Shown one piece after another: positions 54,215 through 63,273 of a stretch of 64,000 bases of DNA. Each line of letters begins with the position of its first letter. Positions within the stretch are counted from its first letter, which is position 1. The notes below the pieces were generated by a model. It made no database searches, was not told the DNA's origin, and saw nothing but the letters and a program-made list of their open reading frames with translations. This stretch comes from Planctomycetaceae bacterium. Its GTDB lineage: Bacteria > Planctomycetota > Planctomycetia > Planctomycetales > Planctomycetaceae. The translations under genes were made by a program, and so were the position numbers. The stretch spans positions 62,001-126,000 of the forward strand of contig JAWKUA010000005.1 of assembly GCA_041398785.1 (NCBI GenBank). Direction: 5' to 3'.

Positions 54215-55246
54215 TCAGCCGCCGATGGAATACATCGGGCGGACAGGCTGAATGAAGCGGGCCGTGTTGATTTCGTGGCCCTCCTTCTTTTCGGCGATGC
54301 AGCACAGCATTGCAGCGGCGATCTGACCGTTCGTTCCGCCGTTTCGCAGCAGGTCGCGGATGTCGGTTTCGTCCTGACTGAACAGGCAGTTACGAAGCTT
54401 GCCGTCGGCGGTCAGCCGGAACCGGTTGCAGCTTGAACAGAATGGCTGGCTTACCGATGCAATCATGCCGATCCGGCCCCGACCGTCGGCGAATTCGAAA
54501 TCGACAGCCGGAGCATTCGGGTTCGTTGAGGGCACCGGCGTGAGTGCTCCGAATTCCGCTTCCAGAACGGCGATAATTTCGTGAGCGAACAGGACTTTGT
54601 CGCGTTGCCACTGGCTGTCGGCGTCGAGTGGCATGAATTCAATGAAGCGGACCTGAGTGTCGGTTTCGCGAGCCAGTTCGCCAAACGGAATGATCTGGCT
54701 TTCCGTCATGCCCCGGACGGAAACCGCGTTGAGTTTGATCGGGCTGAAACCGGCATCGCGAGCCGCCTGGATTCCGGCGATGACCGCGTTGTAGCTGTTG
54801 CGGCGAGTGATCTGTTGGAAGACCTGCGGGTCGAGCGCGTCCAGGCTGATGTTCAGGCGAGCCAGGCCGGCGTCGCGAAGCTGCTGAGCCTGTTCGGACA
54901 GCAGCACTCCGTTCGTCGTTAGTCCGACGTCGACAATGCCGGGAACCGCGACCAGTTTCGAAATCAGTTTGGGCAGCCCGCGACGGACCAGCGGCTCGCC
55001 TCCCGTCAGCCGCACCCGGTCAATGCCGACTGTCGTTCCGATGAGGACGACGCGTTCGATTTCCTCAAACGACAACAGTTCCGCGCGCGGCATGAATTCG
55101 GCGTTGTCCGCCGGCATGCAGTAGAAGCAGCGAATGTTACAGCGATCCGTCACGCTGACTCGCAGGTTGTTGTGAACCCGGCCGAACGAATCGATCAGTG
55201 TCAGCGGATTCGCCGTCGTGTTCACATTCGATGGTTCAGGGCTCAT
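54215..55246 (-). CDS. moaA: MoaA: GTP 3',8-cyclase of molybdopterin synthesis
   Basis: A 343-residue radical SAM enzyme that starts molybdenum cofactor synthesis by rearranging GTP. The N-terminal cluster motif is CNIRCFYCMP, the second cluster is formed by CSSCNRFRLTADGKLRNC near the C-terminus, and the chain ends IGG, the C-terminal Gly-Gly needed by MoaA. Start ATG 55244-55246 has AAGGAAC upstream and overlaps the stop of moaE by one base (TGATG). Co-translation with moaE fits the pathway. The product continues through MoaC, whose gene is not in this window. Confidence 0.95.
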   Translation of the reverse strand: MSPEPSNVNTTANPLTLIDSFGRVHNNLRVSVTDRCNIRCFYCMPADNAEFMPRAELLSFEEIERVVLIGTTVGIDRVRLTGGEPLVRRGLPKLISKLVAVPGIVDVGLTTNGVLLSEQAQQLRDAGLARLNISLDALDPQVFQQITRRNSYNAVIAGIQAARDAGFSPIKLNAVSVRGMTESQIIPFGELARETDTQVRFIEFMPLDADSQWQRDKVLFAHEIIAVLEAEFGALTPVPSTNPNAPAVDFEFADGRGRIGMIASVSQPFCSSCNRFRLTADGKLRNCLFSQDETDIRDLLRNGGTNGQIAAAMLCCIAEKKEGHEINTARFIQPVRPMYSIGG

Positions 55247-55692
55247 CAAAGTTCCTTTGCCGCAGGCTGCGATATCGTGTCGGCGCCGGGATGAATCCAC
55301 TCAGTTCGTCCGCCGGCGTAGACTTCCTTCTTCCAGATCGGCACGCGTTGTTTCAGTGTGTCCATGATCCACTGTCCTGCTTCGAACGCTTCGCGGCGAT
55401 GGGCGGAACTGACCGCCACGGCAACGGCGATGTCTCCCAGGTCCAGCGGCCCGGTGCGGTGAACGATCGAAGCGGCGACCAGCGGCCACGTCCGCGATGC
55501 TTCGTCCGCCAACTGTCGCAGAGCGACCATAGCCATGTCGCCGTACGCTTCATATTCCAGAGACGAAGTCTGCACGTCGCCGGTGAATTCCCGAACGGTG
55601 CCCAGAAATAGCACCACGGCCCCCGCACGGTGGTCTCGCACCGATGCCGTGACTGCGGCAACGTCGATTTCTGATGTCGTGATCTGAATCAT
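55246..55692 (-). CDS. moaE: MoaE: catalytic subunit of molybdopterin synthase
   Basis: A 148-residue protein starting at ATG 55690-55692, the usual MoaE length. Recognisable segments are AGAVVLFLGTVREFTGD, SLEYEAYGDMA, VAVAVSSAHRREAF and VPIWKKEVYAGG with the active-site lysines. MoaE receives sulfur from the thiocarboxylate of MoaD to make molybdopterin. It is encoded directly before moaA with a one-base overlap. MoaD is not seen in the window. The longer frame upstream to 55800 adds no conserved residues. Confidence 0.95.
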   Translation of the reverse strand: MIQITTSEIDVAAVTASVRDHRAGAVVLFLGTVREFTGDVQTSSLEYEAYGDMAMVALRQLADEASRTWPLVAASIVHRTGPLDLGDIAVAVAVSSAHRREAFEAGQWIMDTLKQRVPIWKKEVYAGGRTEWIHPGADTISQPAAKEL

Positions 55693-55862
55693 GGCGTTGC
55701 GGCGGCGGGGAACTGAAAATCCACATTTGTGAGTGTTGCCCAATGGCGGCAGTCGGCAACAATCCCGCTCGATTCTCGCGAAATTGTCCGGGGCATCCAA
55801 TGCACGGCGACGTTCCCAGCGCGGGAATGTTTCATTTCTCTGACGCCAAGACCGGAAACGTC

Positions 55863-56882
55863 ATGCGCAACCCACGGCATTCTATCCGCCAGCGAGGTTT
55901 TACTCTGATCGAATTGCTGGTGGTGATCGCAATTATCGCGATTCTCATCGCGCTGCTGCTGCCGGCCATCCAGAACGCTCGCGAGGCTGCTCGCAGAACG
56001 CAGTGCCGAAACAATCTGAAACAGATCGGACTGGCTGTTCACAACTACGTTGATATTGCGACCGTGCTGCCGCCCAGCGCCTGTGTCGATACGGACGTGA
56101 CCAGCACCGGCAACAACGGGTCATGGGGAGTTCACGGCCGAATTCTGCCGTTTTTGGATCAAAGCAATCTGTACAACGCGGTTGACCTGACGCAGGCCTG
56201 GGATTTTCAGCAGGCCATTGACGGACTCAAGATCCCCGCGTACTCCTGTCCCAGCGACCCGAAAAGTGATCAGGCCCGCAACGCCGGTGCCGGTCGTCCG
56301 ATCCTGTACCCGACCACATACGGCTTCAACTTCGGCACCTGGTTTGTCTTCGATCCGCAGACCGGCCGCGGCGGCGACGGAGCGTTTTTTCCGAACTCGC
56401 GAATCAGCATGGCCCACTTTGTGGACGGAACCAGCAACACTCTGCTTGCCGCCGAAGTCAAAGCCTGGACGGCCTACCGTCGCAACGGCGGGCCTCCGTC
56501 CGTGAACGTGCCGGTGTCGCTGGCCGAAGCCGAAGCCGCTGTTGCCAGTGGTGCGGAATTCAAAGACACGGGCCACACCGAATGGCCGGACGGGCGAGTC
56601 CACCATCAGGGAATCACCACGACTCTGGTCCCCAACGCAACGCTGAACTGTTCGACCGGCTCATCTACGGTCGACTGCGACTACAACTCCTGGCAGGAAG
56701 GCAAGAACGGACGCAACGGCAGCCCCAGCTACGCGATCATCACATCGCGCAGCTATCACACCGGAAGCGTGATCGCCGCCATGGTCGACGGTTCCGTTCG
56801 GTCGGTGTCGGACAACATCGATGCAGCGGTGTGGCGAAGCCTGGGAACTCGCGCCGGTGGTGAAGTCACCGGCGAGTTTTAG
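55863..56882 (+). CDS. DUF1559 protein with type IV pilin-like N-terminus
   Basis: 339 residues from ATG 55863 (ATG 55827 is a possible longer start). The N-terminus RQRGFTLIELLVVIAIIAIL is a prepilin-type cleavage and methylation site followed by the N-terminal helix, so the protein is processed by a prepilin peptidase and placed at the membrane or in a pseudopilus. The typical DUF1559 segments follow: NAREAARRTQCRNNLKQIGLA, HGRILPFLDQSNLYNA, YSCPSDP, and near the end a VIAAMVDGSVRSVSDNID block. Such proteins are expanded in planctomycetes in tens to hundreds of copies and probably form envelope fibres or pseudopili. This copy stands alone. Confidence 0.95.
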   Translation: MRNPRHSIRQRGFTLIELLVVIAIIAILIALLLPAIQNAREAARRTQCRNNLKQIGLAVHNYVDIATVLPPSACVDTDVTSTGNNGSWGVHGRILPFLDQSNLYNAVDLTQAWDFQQAIDGLKIPAYSCPSDPKSDQARNAGAGRPILYPTTYGFNFGTWFVFDPQTGRGGDGAFFPNSRISMAHFVDGTSNTLLAAEVKAWTAYRRNGGPPSVNVPVSLAEAEAAVASGAEFKDTGHTEWPDGRVHHQGITTTLVPNATLNCSTGSSTVDCDYNSWQEGKNGRNGSPSYAIITSRSYHTGSVIAAMVDGSVRSVSDNIDAAVWRSLGTRAGGEVTGEF

Positions 56883-56984
56883 ACGCGTTCGGCAGATGAG
56901 AACCTTCGGTCAGCGGCTGGGTTAGATGTATCCACCGCTTGACCTCGGCGAGCGGTTGATGAGTTCTTGCCGGGCAGGTTTCGT

Positions 56985-57067
56985 TGGGACGGCGAGACTT
57001 CCGGCGAGCCGCTGCCATGTTGGGCGTTCGTTGGCACACGCGTATCGGCAGGAGCTTCGCCGTACCG
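56985..57067 (+). repeat. 83-nt palindromic repeat, copy A (degenerate)
   Basis: This copy aligns without gaps to the reverse complement of 58838-58920 at 63 of 83 positions (counted by eye). Its arms are imperfect, so it looks older than copy B. It lies just downstream of the DAHP synthase gene's stop, while copy B lies upstream of that gene in the opposite orientation. Confidence 0.75.
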
Positions 57068-57097
57068 GTCCCGGGAGCAACTCTTCCGCCGGTGCTC

Positions 57098-58468
57098 TTA
57101 TCGCATTTGTTCGGCGATCAGAAACGCGATTTCCATTGCCTGTTCGTAGTTCAGTCGCGGGTCCACCTGGCTGCGGTAGTCGCGGTGCAGGTCGGATTCC
57201 GTCAGGTTGGCCGGACCGCCGACGCATTCGGTGACATCTTCTCCGGTCAGTTCCAGATGAATGCCGCTCAGACGTGTTCCGCATTCGTTGTGAATTCGGA
57301 AGGCGGTGATCAGTTCGGACGTGATGTCGTCGAAGGAACGCGTCTTCAGGCCGGTGCGAGTTGACTGAGTATTGCCGTGCATCGGATCGCAGCTCCACAG
57401 CACATTCGAGCCGGCTTTCTTCAGGGCCGAAGCCAGCAGCGGCAGCCGCGACGCAATCTTTTCCGCGCCGAATCGGTGGATCAGCGTCAGGCGGCCGGGG
57501 ATATTTTCGGGATTCAGCACGCGGACAAGATCAACCAGTTCGTCGCCGGCGATGGTATTGCCGACCTTGACCGCGATGGGGTTGCGGATGCCGCGAAAGT
57601 ATTCGACGTGAGCTCCGTCGATCGCGCGCGTGCGGTCGCCGATCCACGGCAGATGAGTGCTCAGGTTGTACCAGCCTCGCTGCCGCTGGTCGGTGCGAGT
57701 CAGCGCCTGTTCAAACAAAAGATGCAGCCCTTCGTGGGATGTGAAGAAGTCCACTCGCGTCAGTTGTTCCAGCTCGCCGGACGACACGGCTTCCATGAAC
57801 CGGATCGAATCGCTCAGCGCGTCCAGCAACTGCTGATACTTGCGCGATCCCGGCGTGTTGCGGACGAATTCCAGATCCCAGTTTTCCGGATGATGCAGGT
57901 CGGCGAATCCTCCTTCACTGAGAGCCCGGATGTAGTTGATCGTCAGCGCGGCTCGTTCGTACGCGCGAAGCATGAGTTCGGGGTTGGGCCGCCGTTCGTC
58001 TTCGGTAAAGCCGCTGCGGTTGACGATATCGCCGCGGTAGCTGGGCAGTTCGACGCCATCGCGAGTCTCCGTGTTGGCGGACCGCGGCTTCGCATACTGT
58101 CCGGCAATGCGGCCGATGCGAACGATTTTCTGCTTCGACCCGCAGATCAGCACCAGGCTCATCTGAATCAGGACTTTCAGCTTCCGCAGAATGACGGTGG
58201 CGTTGCAGTCATCAAAGCTTTCCGAACAGTCGCCGCCCTGCAGCACGAACGCCTTTCCCGCGGCGGCGTCGCCAAGCTGACGGCGCAGGCGGTCAACTTC
58301 CCACGCCGTAACCAGCGGAGGAAGCTTCGCCAGAGTCTGCAGCACCGCCACGACTGCTGACTCGTCGCTGTAGACGGGCTGCTGCTGAGCCAGCTTTGAT
58401 TGCCATGAATCGGGAGTCCACACGTCTTTCATGGGCGGGATTGTTTCGACCTGCGGCTCGGTTGTCAC
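57098..58468 (-). CDS. aroG: Class II DAHP synthase (first enzyme of aromatic synthesis)
   Basis: A 456-residue cytosolic enzyme that condenses phosphoenolpyruvate with erythrose 4-phosphate. Class II (plant/mycobacterial) signatures are present: FVLQGGDCSESF with the metal Cys near residue 81, RIGRIAGQYAKPRS, YRGDIVN, FTSHEGLHLLFEQ, THLPWIGDRTR, HVEYFRGIRNPIAVKVG, and SCDPMHGNT with metal-binding His. Length fits the class (about 460). The GTG at 58466-58468 is the start of the open frame. ATG 58430-58432 (MKDVWTPDSW) is an equally good start and neither has a strong ribosome-binding site. Regulation by aromatic amino acids is known in this class but not readable here. Confidence 0.95.
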   Translation of the reverse strand: MTTEPQVETIPPMKDVWTPDSWQSKLAQQQPVYSDESAVVAVLQTLAKLPPLVTAWEVDRLRRQLGDAAAGKAFVLQGGDCSESFDDCNATVILRKLKVLIQMSLVLICGSKQKIVRIGRIAGQYAKPRSANTETRDGVELPSYRGDIVNRSGFTEDERRPNPELMLRAYERAALTINYIRALSEGGFADLHHPENWDLEFVRNTPGSRKYQQLLDALSDSIRFMEAVSSGELEQLTRVDFFTSHEGLHLLFEQALTRTDQRQRGWYNLSTHLPWIGDRTRAIDGAHVEYFRGIRNPIAVKVGNTIAGDELVDLVRVLNPENIPGRLTLIHRFGAEKIASRLPLLASALKKAGSNVLWSCDPMHGNTQSTRTGLKTRSFDDITSELITAFRIHNECGTRLSGIHLELTGEDVTECVGGPANLTESDLHRDYRSQVDPRLNYEQAMEIAFLIAEQMR

Positions 58469-58614
58469 TTGAACGGAGTGGATTTGTGAATGTTCGACGG
58501 CATTGCCTCAATCGTCGTCATTTCTTCGGATCTGCCGGGGAATCGGTGTGTCGGAATGCTGATGCCCGGAGGGCCGGCACAGCCTCTGCCGGAGTCAGCC
58601 GGTTCCGGTAGCCG

Positions 58615-58708
58615 GCAACCTCGCGCCTGCAGGTCTGACGGGCCGACACATTGACGTTGCGAGGTTGCGCGACGCTGTGTCGGTCCGCCGGGCCTGAAAC
58701 GCATTTGG
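58615..58708 (-). repeat. Nested-hairpin intergenic repeat (copy 2 of the 38-nt family)
   Basis: Arms GCAACCTCGC (58615-58624) and GCGAGGTTGC (58659-58668) interlace with CCGACACA (58643-58650) and TGTGTCGG (58676-58683). The outer part 58671-58708 matches 37903-37940 on the opposite strand at 35 of 38 positions. It lies upstream of the DAHP synthase gene. Confidence 0.65.
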
Positions 58709-58837
58709 AAAAACAACTCCAGTTCGAGAATGAACCATTTTTCGCACTCGTCTCTCGTCATCGTGTTTTCGTACTCGACGTCGCGAATCCGAGGACGAGG
58801 TACGACGACGGCGTCAAGTAATTGGGAGGGCGAGTAA

Positions 58838-58920
58838 TGGGAGGGCGAGGCTCCTGCCGAGCCGCGTGCGCCAGAAGACGTCCAATTCGGCAGCGGCTCG
58901 GCAGGAGCCTCGCCCTCCCA
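58838..58920 (-). repeat. Perfect 28-bp inverted repeat, copy B of the 83-nt family
   Basis: Arms 58838-58865 and 58893-58920 are exact reverse complements (28 of 28) around a 27-nt loop. The sequence core is GAGGCTCCTGCCGAGCC and its complement. It matches the degenerate copy A at 56985-57067. Such long perfect arms suggest recent insertion or active maintenance. Confidence 0.85.
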
Positions 58921-58965
58921 AACGACAGGCTGACCAACTTGAAGACCGATTTCCGCCCGCTTTGT

Positions 58966-59496
58966 TTACGGCAGGAATCCGCGTTCTCGAAGTTCCTGAA
59001 CGTTGCCGGGAGCACTCATGCGAACGCGTTCGGCGGCGTATTTCAGCAGGGCGAATCCGGCCATGCCGGACGGTGCCGACAGAATCGCGGTATGCTCTTC
59101 TTCTTCCGCATCCAACTGTTGGTTCAGACGTTCGACGGCTTCGTCCAGCGTGTCGGTGACGATCTTGTCTGGCCCGTGCCGGTTGCTGAGCTTCAGGTTG
59201 GAGAACGCGGCCGTGCGAGTCATCAGGAATTCGACGAATCCGAAATCGTCGTTGTCTTCAAAGAAGTCGCGAAACTCCGGCCGCATGCTGTCGGGTGTAA
59301 TGATCTTCGGCCGAGTGATGGTGACCTGGCCGCGGCGGATGGCAACGGTATCGTCGTCGTGTGTGGCGGGAGTGACCAGAAAATACGGCAGGTCCGAGTC
59401 GCCGAACGTGAACAGCGAAAAGTGAACCGGCCGTTCGATCCGAACGGCCTTCCACAATCTTTGAAATCGCTGTTCCGGTCCGAAATCGTCAAACAT
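58966..59496 (-). CDS. Conserved hypothetical protein (176 residues)
   Basis: The frame starts at ATG 59494-59496 and is uninterrupted. The product begins MFDDFGPEQRFQRLWKAVRI, then a beta-rich part (HFSLFTFGDSDLPYFLVTP, then GQVTITRPKIITPDSM), an acidic segment (FFEDNDDFGFVEFLMTR) and an acidic helix (LNQQLDAEEEEH). It appears soluble and cytosolic. I recognise no named domain, though the overall shape resembles planctomycete proteins of unknown role found near ATPase genes. It is divergent from the KaiC-like ATPase gene across 174 bp, so shared regulation is possible. Confidence 0.65.
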   Translation of the reverse strand: MFDDFGPEQRFQRLWKAVRIERPVHFSLFTFGDSDLPYFLVTPATHDDDTVAIRRGQVTITRPKIITPDSMRPEFRDFFEDNDDFGFVEFLMTRTAAFSNLKLSNRHGPDKIVTDTLDEAVERLNQQLDAEEEEHTAILSAPSGMAGFALLKYAAERVRMSAPGNVQELRERGFLP

Positions 59497-59670
59497 CAGT
59501 CGGCTTCAATTCCCAAACTCGCGAAACGTCATGCGAACGCCTCCGCCGACAGGTGACCGACGGCCTGGATTCGTTCCAGCAGTCTCGCCGACGGGCAACT
59601 TTTGTCAACGATTGTTTCAAAACCAGGTCGCACGGTAGCCAACGATCAGCGATGGCGATATCAACCGCTC

Positions 59671-60555
59671 ATGACAAAAATCGCACGACAATCCACGGGA
59701 ATCGACCGGCTGGACGCCGCACTGGGAGGCGGGCTGATTCCCGGAACGCTGACGGTTGTCATGGGTGCCACCGGAATCGGAAAGACGCAGCTTGGCATCA
59801 GCTACGCTCACGCCGGAACCGCCCAGGAAGGCGAACCGGGGATTATTTTTGATCTGACAACGCGCGGCGATTCTCAGAACCAGCACGAATACGCGTTGAA
59901 CATGCGGGACTGGAAACTTCGCCAGCGACAGCTTGTCGATCGCATTGATCCGGCCATTGTGTGGGACGCGGCGGACATACGTTCGGACTATCTGCACGTG
60001 TTCCACCGCGGCGGACGGCGAGTCACCATCGGCGACATGCAGCCGGAGGAATGGCAGGAATTCAAAGCCGACCTGATGAGGCGGCTCGATCAGACCATCG
60101 CGTTTTTCTACGGGAACTTCGTCCACGGCGTGCGGCGCTGTGTGATTGATGGTGTCGAACCGACCGACCGCGACGCGGACTCGTTTCAGTTCCACCTGTT
60201 CGACTACATCTATCACCAGGTGCTGCGCAAGGAACACGACTGGCTGGCTCGCGATCTGTTCCGCGTCCACTATCGTTCGCAGCAGGACGCCGTGCAGAAG
60301 CACGCGTATGATCATCGCGAAACCTGCGGAATGCTGCTTTACACCAGCCACGAAGTCATGCTGGACGGCCTGATTTCTCGACCGCTGCAGTCCGGCGACG
60401 TGCTGTCCAACGCCAACACCGTCATCCTGATGGGGAAGACTCGCGACGGAAACCGCATGGGCCGAGCTTTGTATATCGCCAAACATCGCGGCAGTGCCTG
60501 TGAAGAGACCATTCTGCCATACACGATTTCCGATCGCGGAATTCAGTTGCAATGA
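59671..60555 (+). CDS. KaiC/RecA-like single-domain ATPase
   Basis: 294 residues from ATG 59671. The N-terminal STGIDRLDAALGGGLIPGTL is the usual KaiC/RadA opening, with Walker A GATGIGKT at residues 32-39 and a Walker B-like VRRCVIDGVEP near residue 155. The rest of the domain contains many His/Tyr/Asp residues (HLFDYIYHQVLRKEHDWLAR) and ends with beta strands. Proteins of this type bind ATP and form hexamers, and their partner or substrate is not known for the planctomycete group. It is transcribed toward hemE with 138 bp between. The divergent hypothetical gene is a possible functional partner. Confidence 0.82.
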   Translation: MTKIARQSTGIDRLDAALGGGLIPGTLTVVMGATGIGKTQLGISYAHAGTAQEGEPGIIFDLTTRGDSQNQHEYALNMRDWKLRQRQLVDRIDPAIVWDAADIRSDYLHVFHRGGRRVTIGDMQPEEWQEFKADLMRRLDQTIAFFYGNFVHGVRRCVIDGVEPTDRDADSFQFHLFDYIYHQVLRKEHDWLARDLFRVHYRSQQDAVQKHAYDHRETCGMLLYTSHEVMLDGLISRPLQSGDVLSNANTVILMGKTRDGNRMGRALYIAKHRGSACEETILPYTISDRGIQLQ

Positions 60556-60693
60556 CAAGTGCAGCGCGGTTCGGCGAGCAGCGCAACCTCAGTCCGCTTT
60601 CACGCGGCACGTCGCAGCCGCGATGTTTCCGTGAGCGGCGCTAGCCATCCACATCTCAGATTTCAAATCCCCGAATCCTGAATCCCGAACCCC

Positions 60694-61752
60694 GTGACCG
60701 AGCCTGAAGAATCATCCGCCCTGCACAATAGTCGCTTCATGAAGGCTGTGCGCCGTGAACCGGTCGACACAACACCCGTCTGGATCATGCGGCAGGCGGG
60801 GCGATACCTGCCGGAATACATGGCGGTGCGCAATAAGGTGACGTTCATGGAGTTGTGCAAGACTCCGGAACTGGCCTGCGAAGTCACGGTGACCGCTCGC
60901 AATGTCCTGGGCGTCGACGCCGCGATTCTGTTCGCGGACCTGCTGCCGATTCTGCAGCCGATGGGAATCGATCTGGAATATGTCAGGGGTGAAGGTCCGG
61001 TCATCCATAATCCTCTGCGCGAACCCGGCTGCGTCGACCGGCTGACAGTCCTGGATTCCGTCGAGCCGCTGGATTATGTATTTCAGGCCGTGAAGATGAT
61101 CCGATCTGCGCTGCCGCACGACATTCCACTGCTGGGATTTGCCGGAGCACCGTTTACTCTGGCTTCGTACTGCATCGAAGGCGGCGGTTCGAAGAATTAC
61201 GTGTACACCAAGTCGCTGATGTATAACGATGAAGGGGCATGGAATGTGCTCATGAATCGGCTGGTGGATTCCGTGAGCATTTACCTGAAGGAGCAGATTC
61301 GAAGTGGATGTCAGGCGGTTCAGGTATTTGACAGTTGGGCCGGCTGCCTTTCTCCGTCGGACTATCGACGGTACGTGCTGCCGTATACAAAACGTCTGAT
61401 CGGATCGGTCATCAATGATGCTCCGGTGATCAATTTTCTGACCGGCAATCCAGCGCTGCTGCCGCTGCAGAAGGAAGCCGGCGGAACAGTGATGGGAATC
61501 GACTGGCGGACGGAACTGCGTGACGCCTGGGAAACTGTCGGACATGAATTTGCCATTCAGGGCAACATGGATCCTGTGGCCATTTATGCGAATCTGAAGA
61601 TGATGAAACAGAAGGCGCGAGATGTCCTGAATTCCGCAGATGGAAGACCGGGACATATTTTTAATCTCGGACACGGTGTGATGCCGGACATGAACCCGGA
61701 CCACGTGAAGGCGCTGGTAGATTTCGTCCACGAAGCCGGGGCAGCACGGTGA
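60694..61752 (+). CDS. hemE: Uroporphyrinogen decarboxylase
   Basis: A 352-residue cytosolic enzyme that removes four acetate carboxyls from uroporphyrinogen III in heme synthesis. The N-terminal signature PVWIMRQAGRYLPEY near residue 30 and the second signature GFAGAPFTLASYCIEG near residue 150 are both present, and the substrate-binding Asp lies in the AILFADLLPIL region. The C-terminal part has FNLGHGVMPDMNPDHVKALV. The start is GTG at 60694, giving LHNSRFMKAVRREPVDTTPV as in other HemE, though no clear Shine-Dalgarno sequence precedes it. Its TGA overlaps the GTG of hemY (GTGA). Confidence 0.96.
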   Translation: MTEPEESSALHNSRFMKAVRREPVDTTPVWIMRQAGRYLPEYMAVRNKVTFMELCKTPELACEVTVTARNVLGVDAAILFADLLPILQPMGIDLEYVRGEGPVIHNPLREPGCVDRLTVLDSVEPLDYVFQAVKMIRSALPHDIPLLGFAGAPFTLASYCIEGGGSKNYVYTKSLMYNDEGAWNVLMNRLVDSVSIYLKEQIRSGCQAVQVFDSWAGCLSPSDYRRYVLPYTKRLIGSVINDAPVINFLTGNPALLPLQKEAGGTVMGIDWRTELRDAWETVGHEFAIQGNMDPVAIYANLKMMKQKARDVLNSADGRPGHIFNLGHGVMPDMNPDHVKALVDFVHEAGAAR

Positions 61753-63239
61753 CGCATCGCGCCGGCAAGACGCCTTCAGGCGGGCAGTTCCGCGTGGCAA
61801 TCATCGGCGGAGGAATCACCGGACTGTCGGCGGCTCAACGGCTTGTTTCGGCGTCACCGCAGGTTCAGGTGACGCTGCTGGAAGCGTCGTCTCGCCTGGG
61901 TGGCATCATTCGCACGGAGGAAGCGGACGGTTTTCTGATGGAACTGGGCCCGGATTCGTTCATCACCAACAAGCCCGGTGCCATTCGTCTGTGCGAGGAC
62001 ATCGGATACGAAGACCGGCTGATCCCGACGGACGCCGCGTTTCGAAAATCGCTGGTGCTGCACCGCGGCCGGCCTCAGCCCGTGCCGGACGGGTTTATGC
62101 TGATGGCCCCCGCGAATCCGTGGGCCGTTGTGACGACACCAATTCTGTCGCTGCGCGGCAAAGCACGGTTGCTCGCCGAACGCTTCATTCCCCGCCGAAC
62201 GACGGACGACGACGAAAGCCTGGCTGACTTCGTCCGTCGCCGATTCGGCCGCGAAGCGCTGGACCGACTGGTCCAGCCGCTGGTCGGAGGAATCTACACG
62301 TCGGACCCCGAACGGCTCAGCCTGAAAGCCACGCTGCCTCGGTTTGTTGAAATGGAACAGCAGTACGGCAGCATCATCAAAGCCACGCTGGCCCAGGAAA
62401 GGCAGCGGCACCGAAACGGCGCCGGTGGCGCCTTTGAAGAAGAAACCTCCGGCAGCGGAGCTCGCTACGGACTGTTCGCCGCTCCGCGAAACGGGCTGGG
62501 CGACATGGTGCAGGAAATCGAAGCCGGCCTGCGCGACAGCGGCAGGACCTGCATCCGGCTGCGGGCGTCGGTAAAGTCTGTGCAATCAGCCGCATGCGAC
62601 GCCGACTGCACGCGGTGGAGAATTTTGTTTGAAGGCAGCGACCACGGGGAAGACTTTGATGCCGTCGTCATCGGCCTGGCCGCGTATCAGGCGGCTAACT
62701 TGCTGCAAGGTGACGGGCTGGTCGAGTTGAAGTCGGAACTGAACGCGATTCCGTACGCGTCGAGCGCCATCATCGTCAGCGGTCACCGGCTGGCCGACTT
62801 CGCTCATCCGCTGGACGCATTCGGTCTGGTGGTTCCCGCGATCGAAAACCGCGAAATCCTGGCCGTGTCATTCACCAGCCGCAAATTCCCCGGTCGTGCT
62901 CCCGATGGTCACGTTCTGCTCCGAACATTCGTCGGAGGAGCCATGCAGCCGGAACTGCTTCAGCGCGACGATGACGAACTGGTCGCCACCGTCAACCGCG
63001 AATTGCGGGAACTGCTGGGGATGAACGCAGAGCCGCTTTTCAGCGAAGTCGTGCGGTACGAAGACGCGATGCCGCAATATCACGTCGGGCACATTGACCG
63101 AGTGAAGCGGATCGAAAACGCGATCGGTAAGCAGCCCGGCCTGGCCGTCGCGGGCAGCGCGTATCACGGAGTCGGCATACCTGACAGCATCGCCAGCGGC
63201 CGCGACGCGGCGGATCGAGTCCTGGCCGTCGCGAAGTGA
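61749..63239 (+). CDS. hemY: Protoporphyrinogen oxidase (HemY type) or coproporphyrinogen III oxidase
   Basis: A 496-residue FAD enzyme. The dinucleotide motif VAIIGGGITGLSAAQRL lies near residue 17. It is followed by SSRLGGIIRTEEADGFLMEL and GPDSFITNKPGAIRLCEDIG, the characteristic HemY/PPOX opening. The C-terminus carries GLAVAGSAYHGVGIPDSIASG with the second FAD contact. The enzyme oxidises protoporphyrinogen IX or, as in the coproporphyrin-dependent branch, coproporphyrinogen III; sequence alone does not decide this. No transmembrane helix is clear. It is translationally coupled to hemE by a GTGA overlap, so the pair forms a late-heme operon. Confidence 0.94.
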   Translation: MTHRAGKTPSGGQFRVAIIGGGITGLSAAQRLVSASPQVQVTLLEASSRLGGIIRTEEADGFLMELGPDSFITNKPGAIRLCEDIGYEDRLIPTDAAFRKSLVLHRGRPQPVPDGFMLMAPANPWAVVTTPILSLRGKARLLAERFIPRRTTDDDESLADFVRRRFGREALDRLVQPLVGGIYTSDPERLSLKATLPRFVEMEQQYGSIIKATLAQERQRHRNGAGGAFEEETSGSGARYGLFAAPRNGLGDMVQEIEAGLRDSGRTCIRLRASVKSVQSAACDADCTRWRILFEGSDHGEDFDAVVIGLAAYQAANLLQGDGLVELKSELNAIPYASSAIIVSGHRLADFAHPLDAFGLVVPAIENREILAVSFTSRKFPGRAPDGHVLLRTFVGGAMQPELLQRDDDELVATVNRELRELLGMNAEPLFSEVVRYEDAMPQYHVGHIDRVKRIENAIGKQPGLAVAGSAYHGVGIPDSIASGRDAADRVLAVAK

Positions 63240-63273
63240 GCCGCGGAGTTCAGGACATCATGGTCGGCCGCAA

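Larger units (their letters stand above)
58469..58965. other. 497-bp gap rich in palindromic repeats
   Basis: No gene is supported between the DAHP synthase start and the hypothetical gene ending at 58966. It contains a nested-hairpin repeat (58615-58708) and the perfect 28-bp inverted repeat (58838-58920). Only about 100-150 bp are left for the DAHP synthase promoter. Confidence 0.5.
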
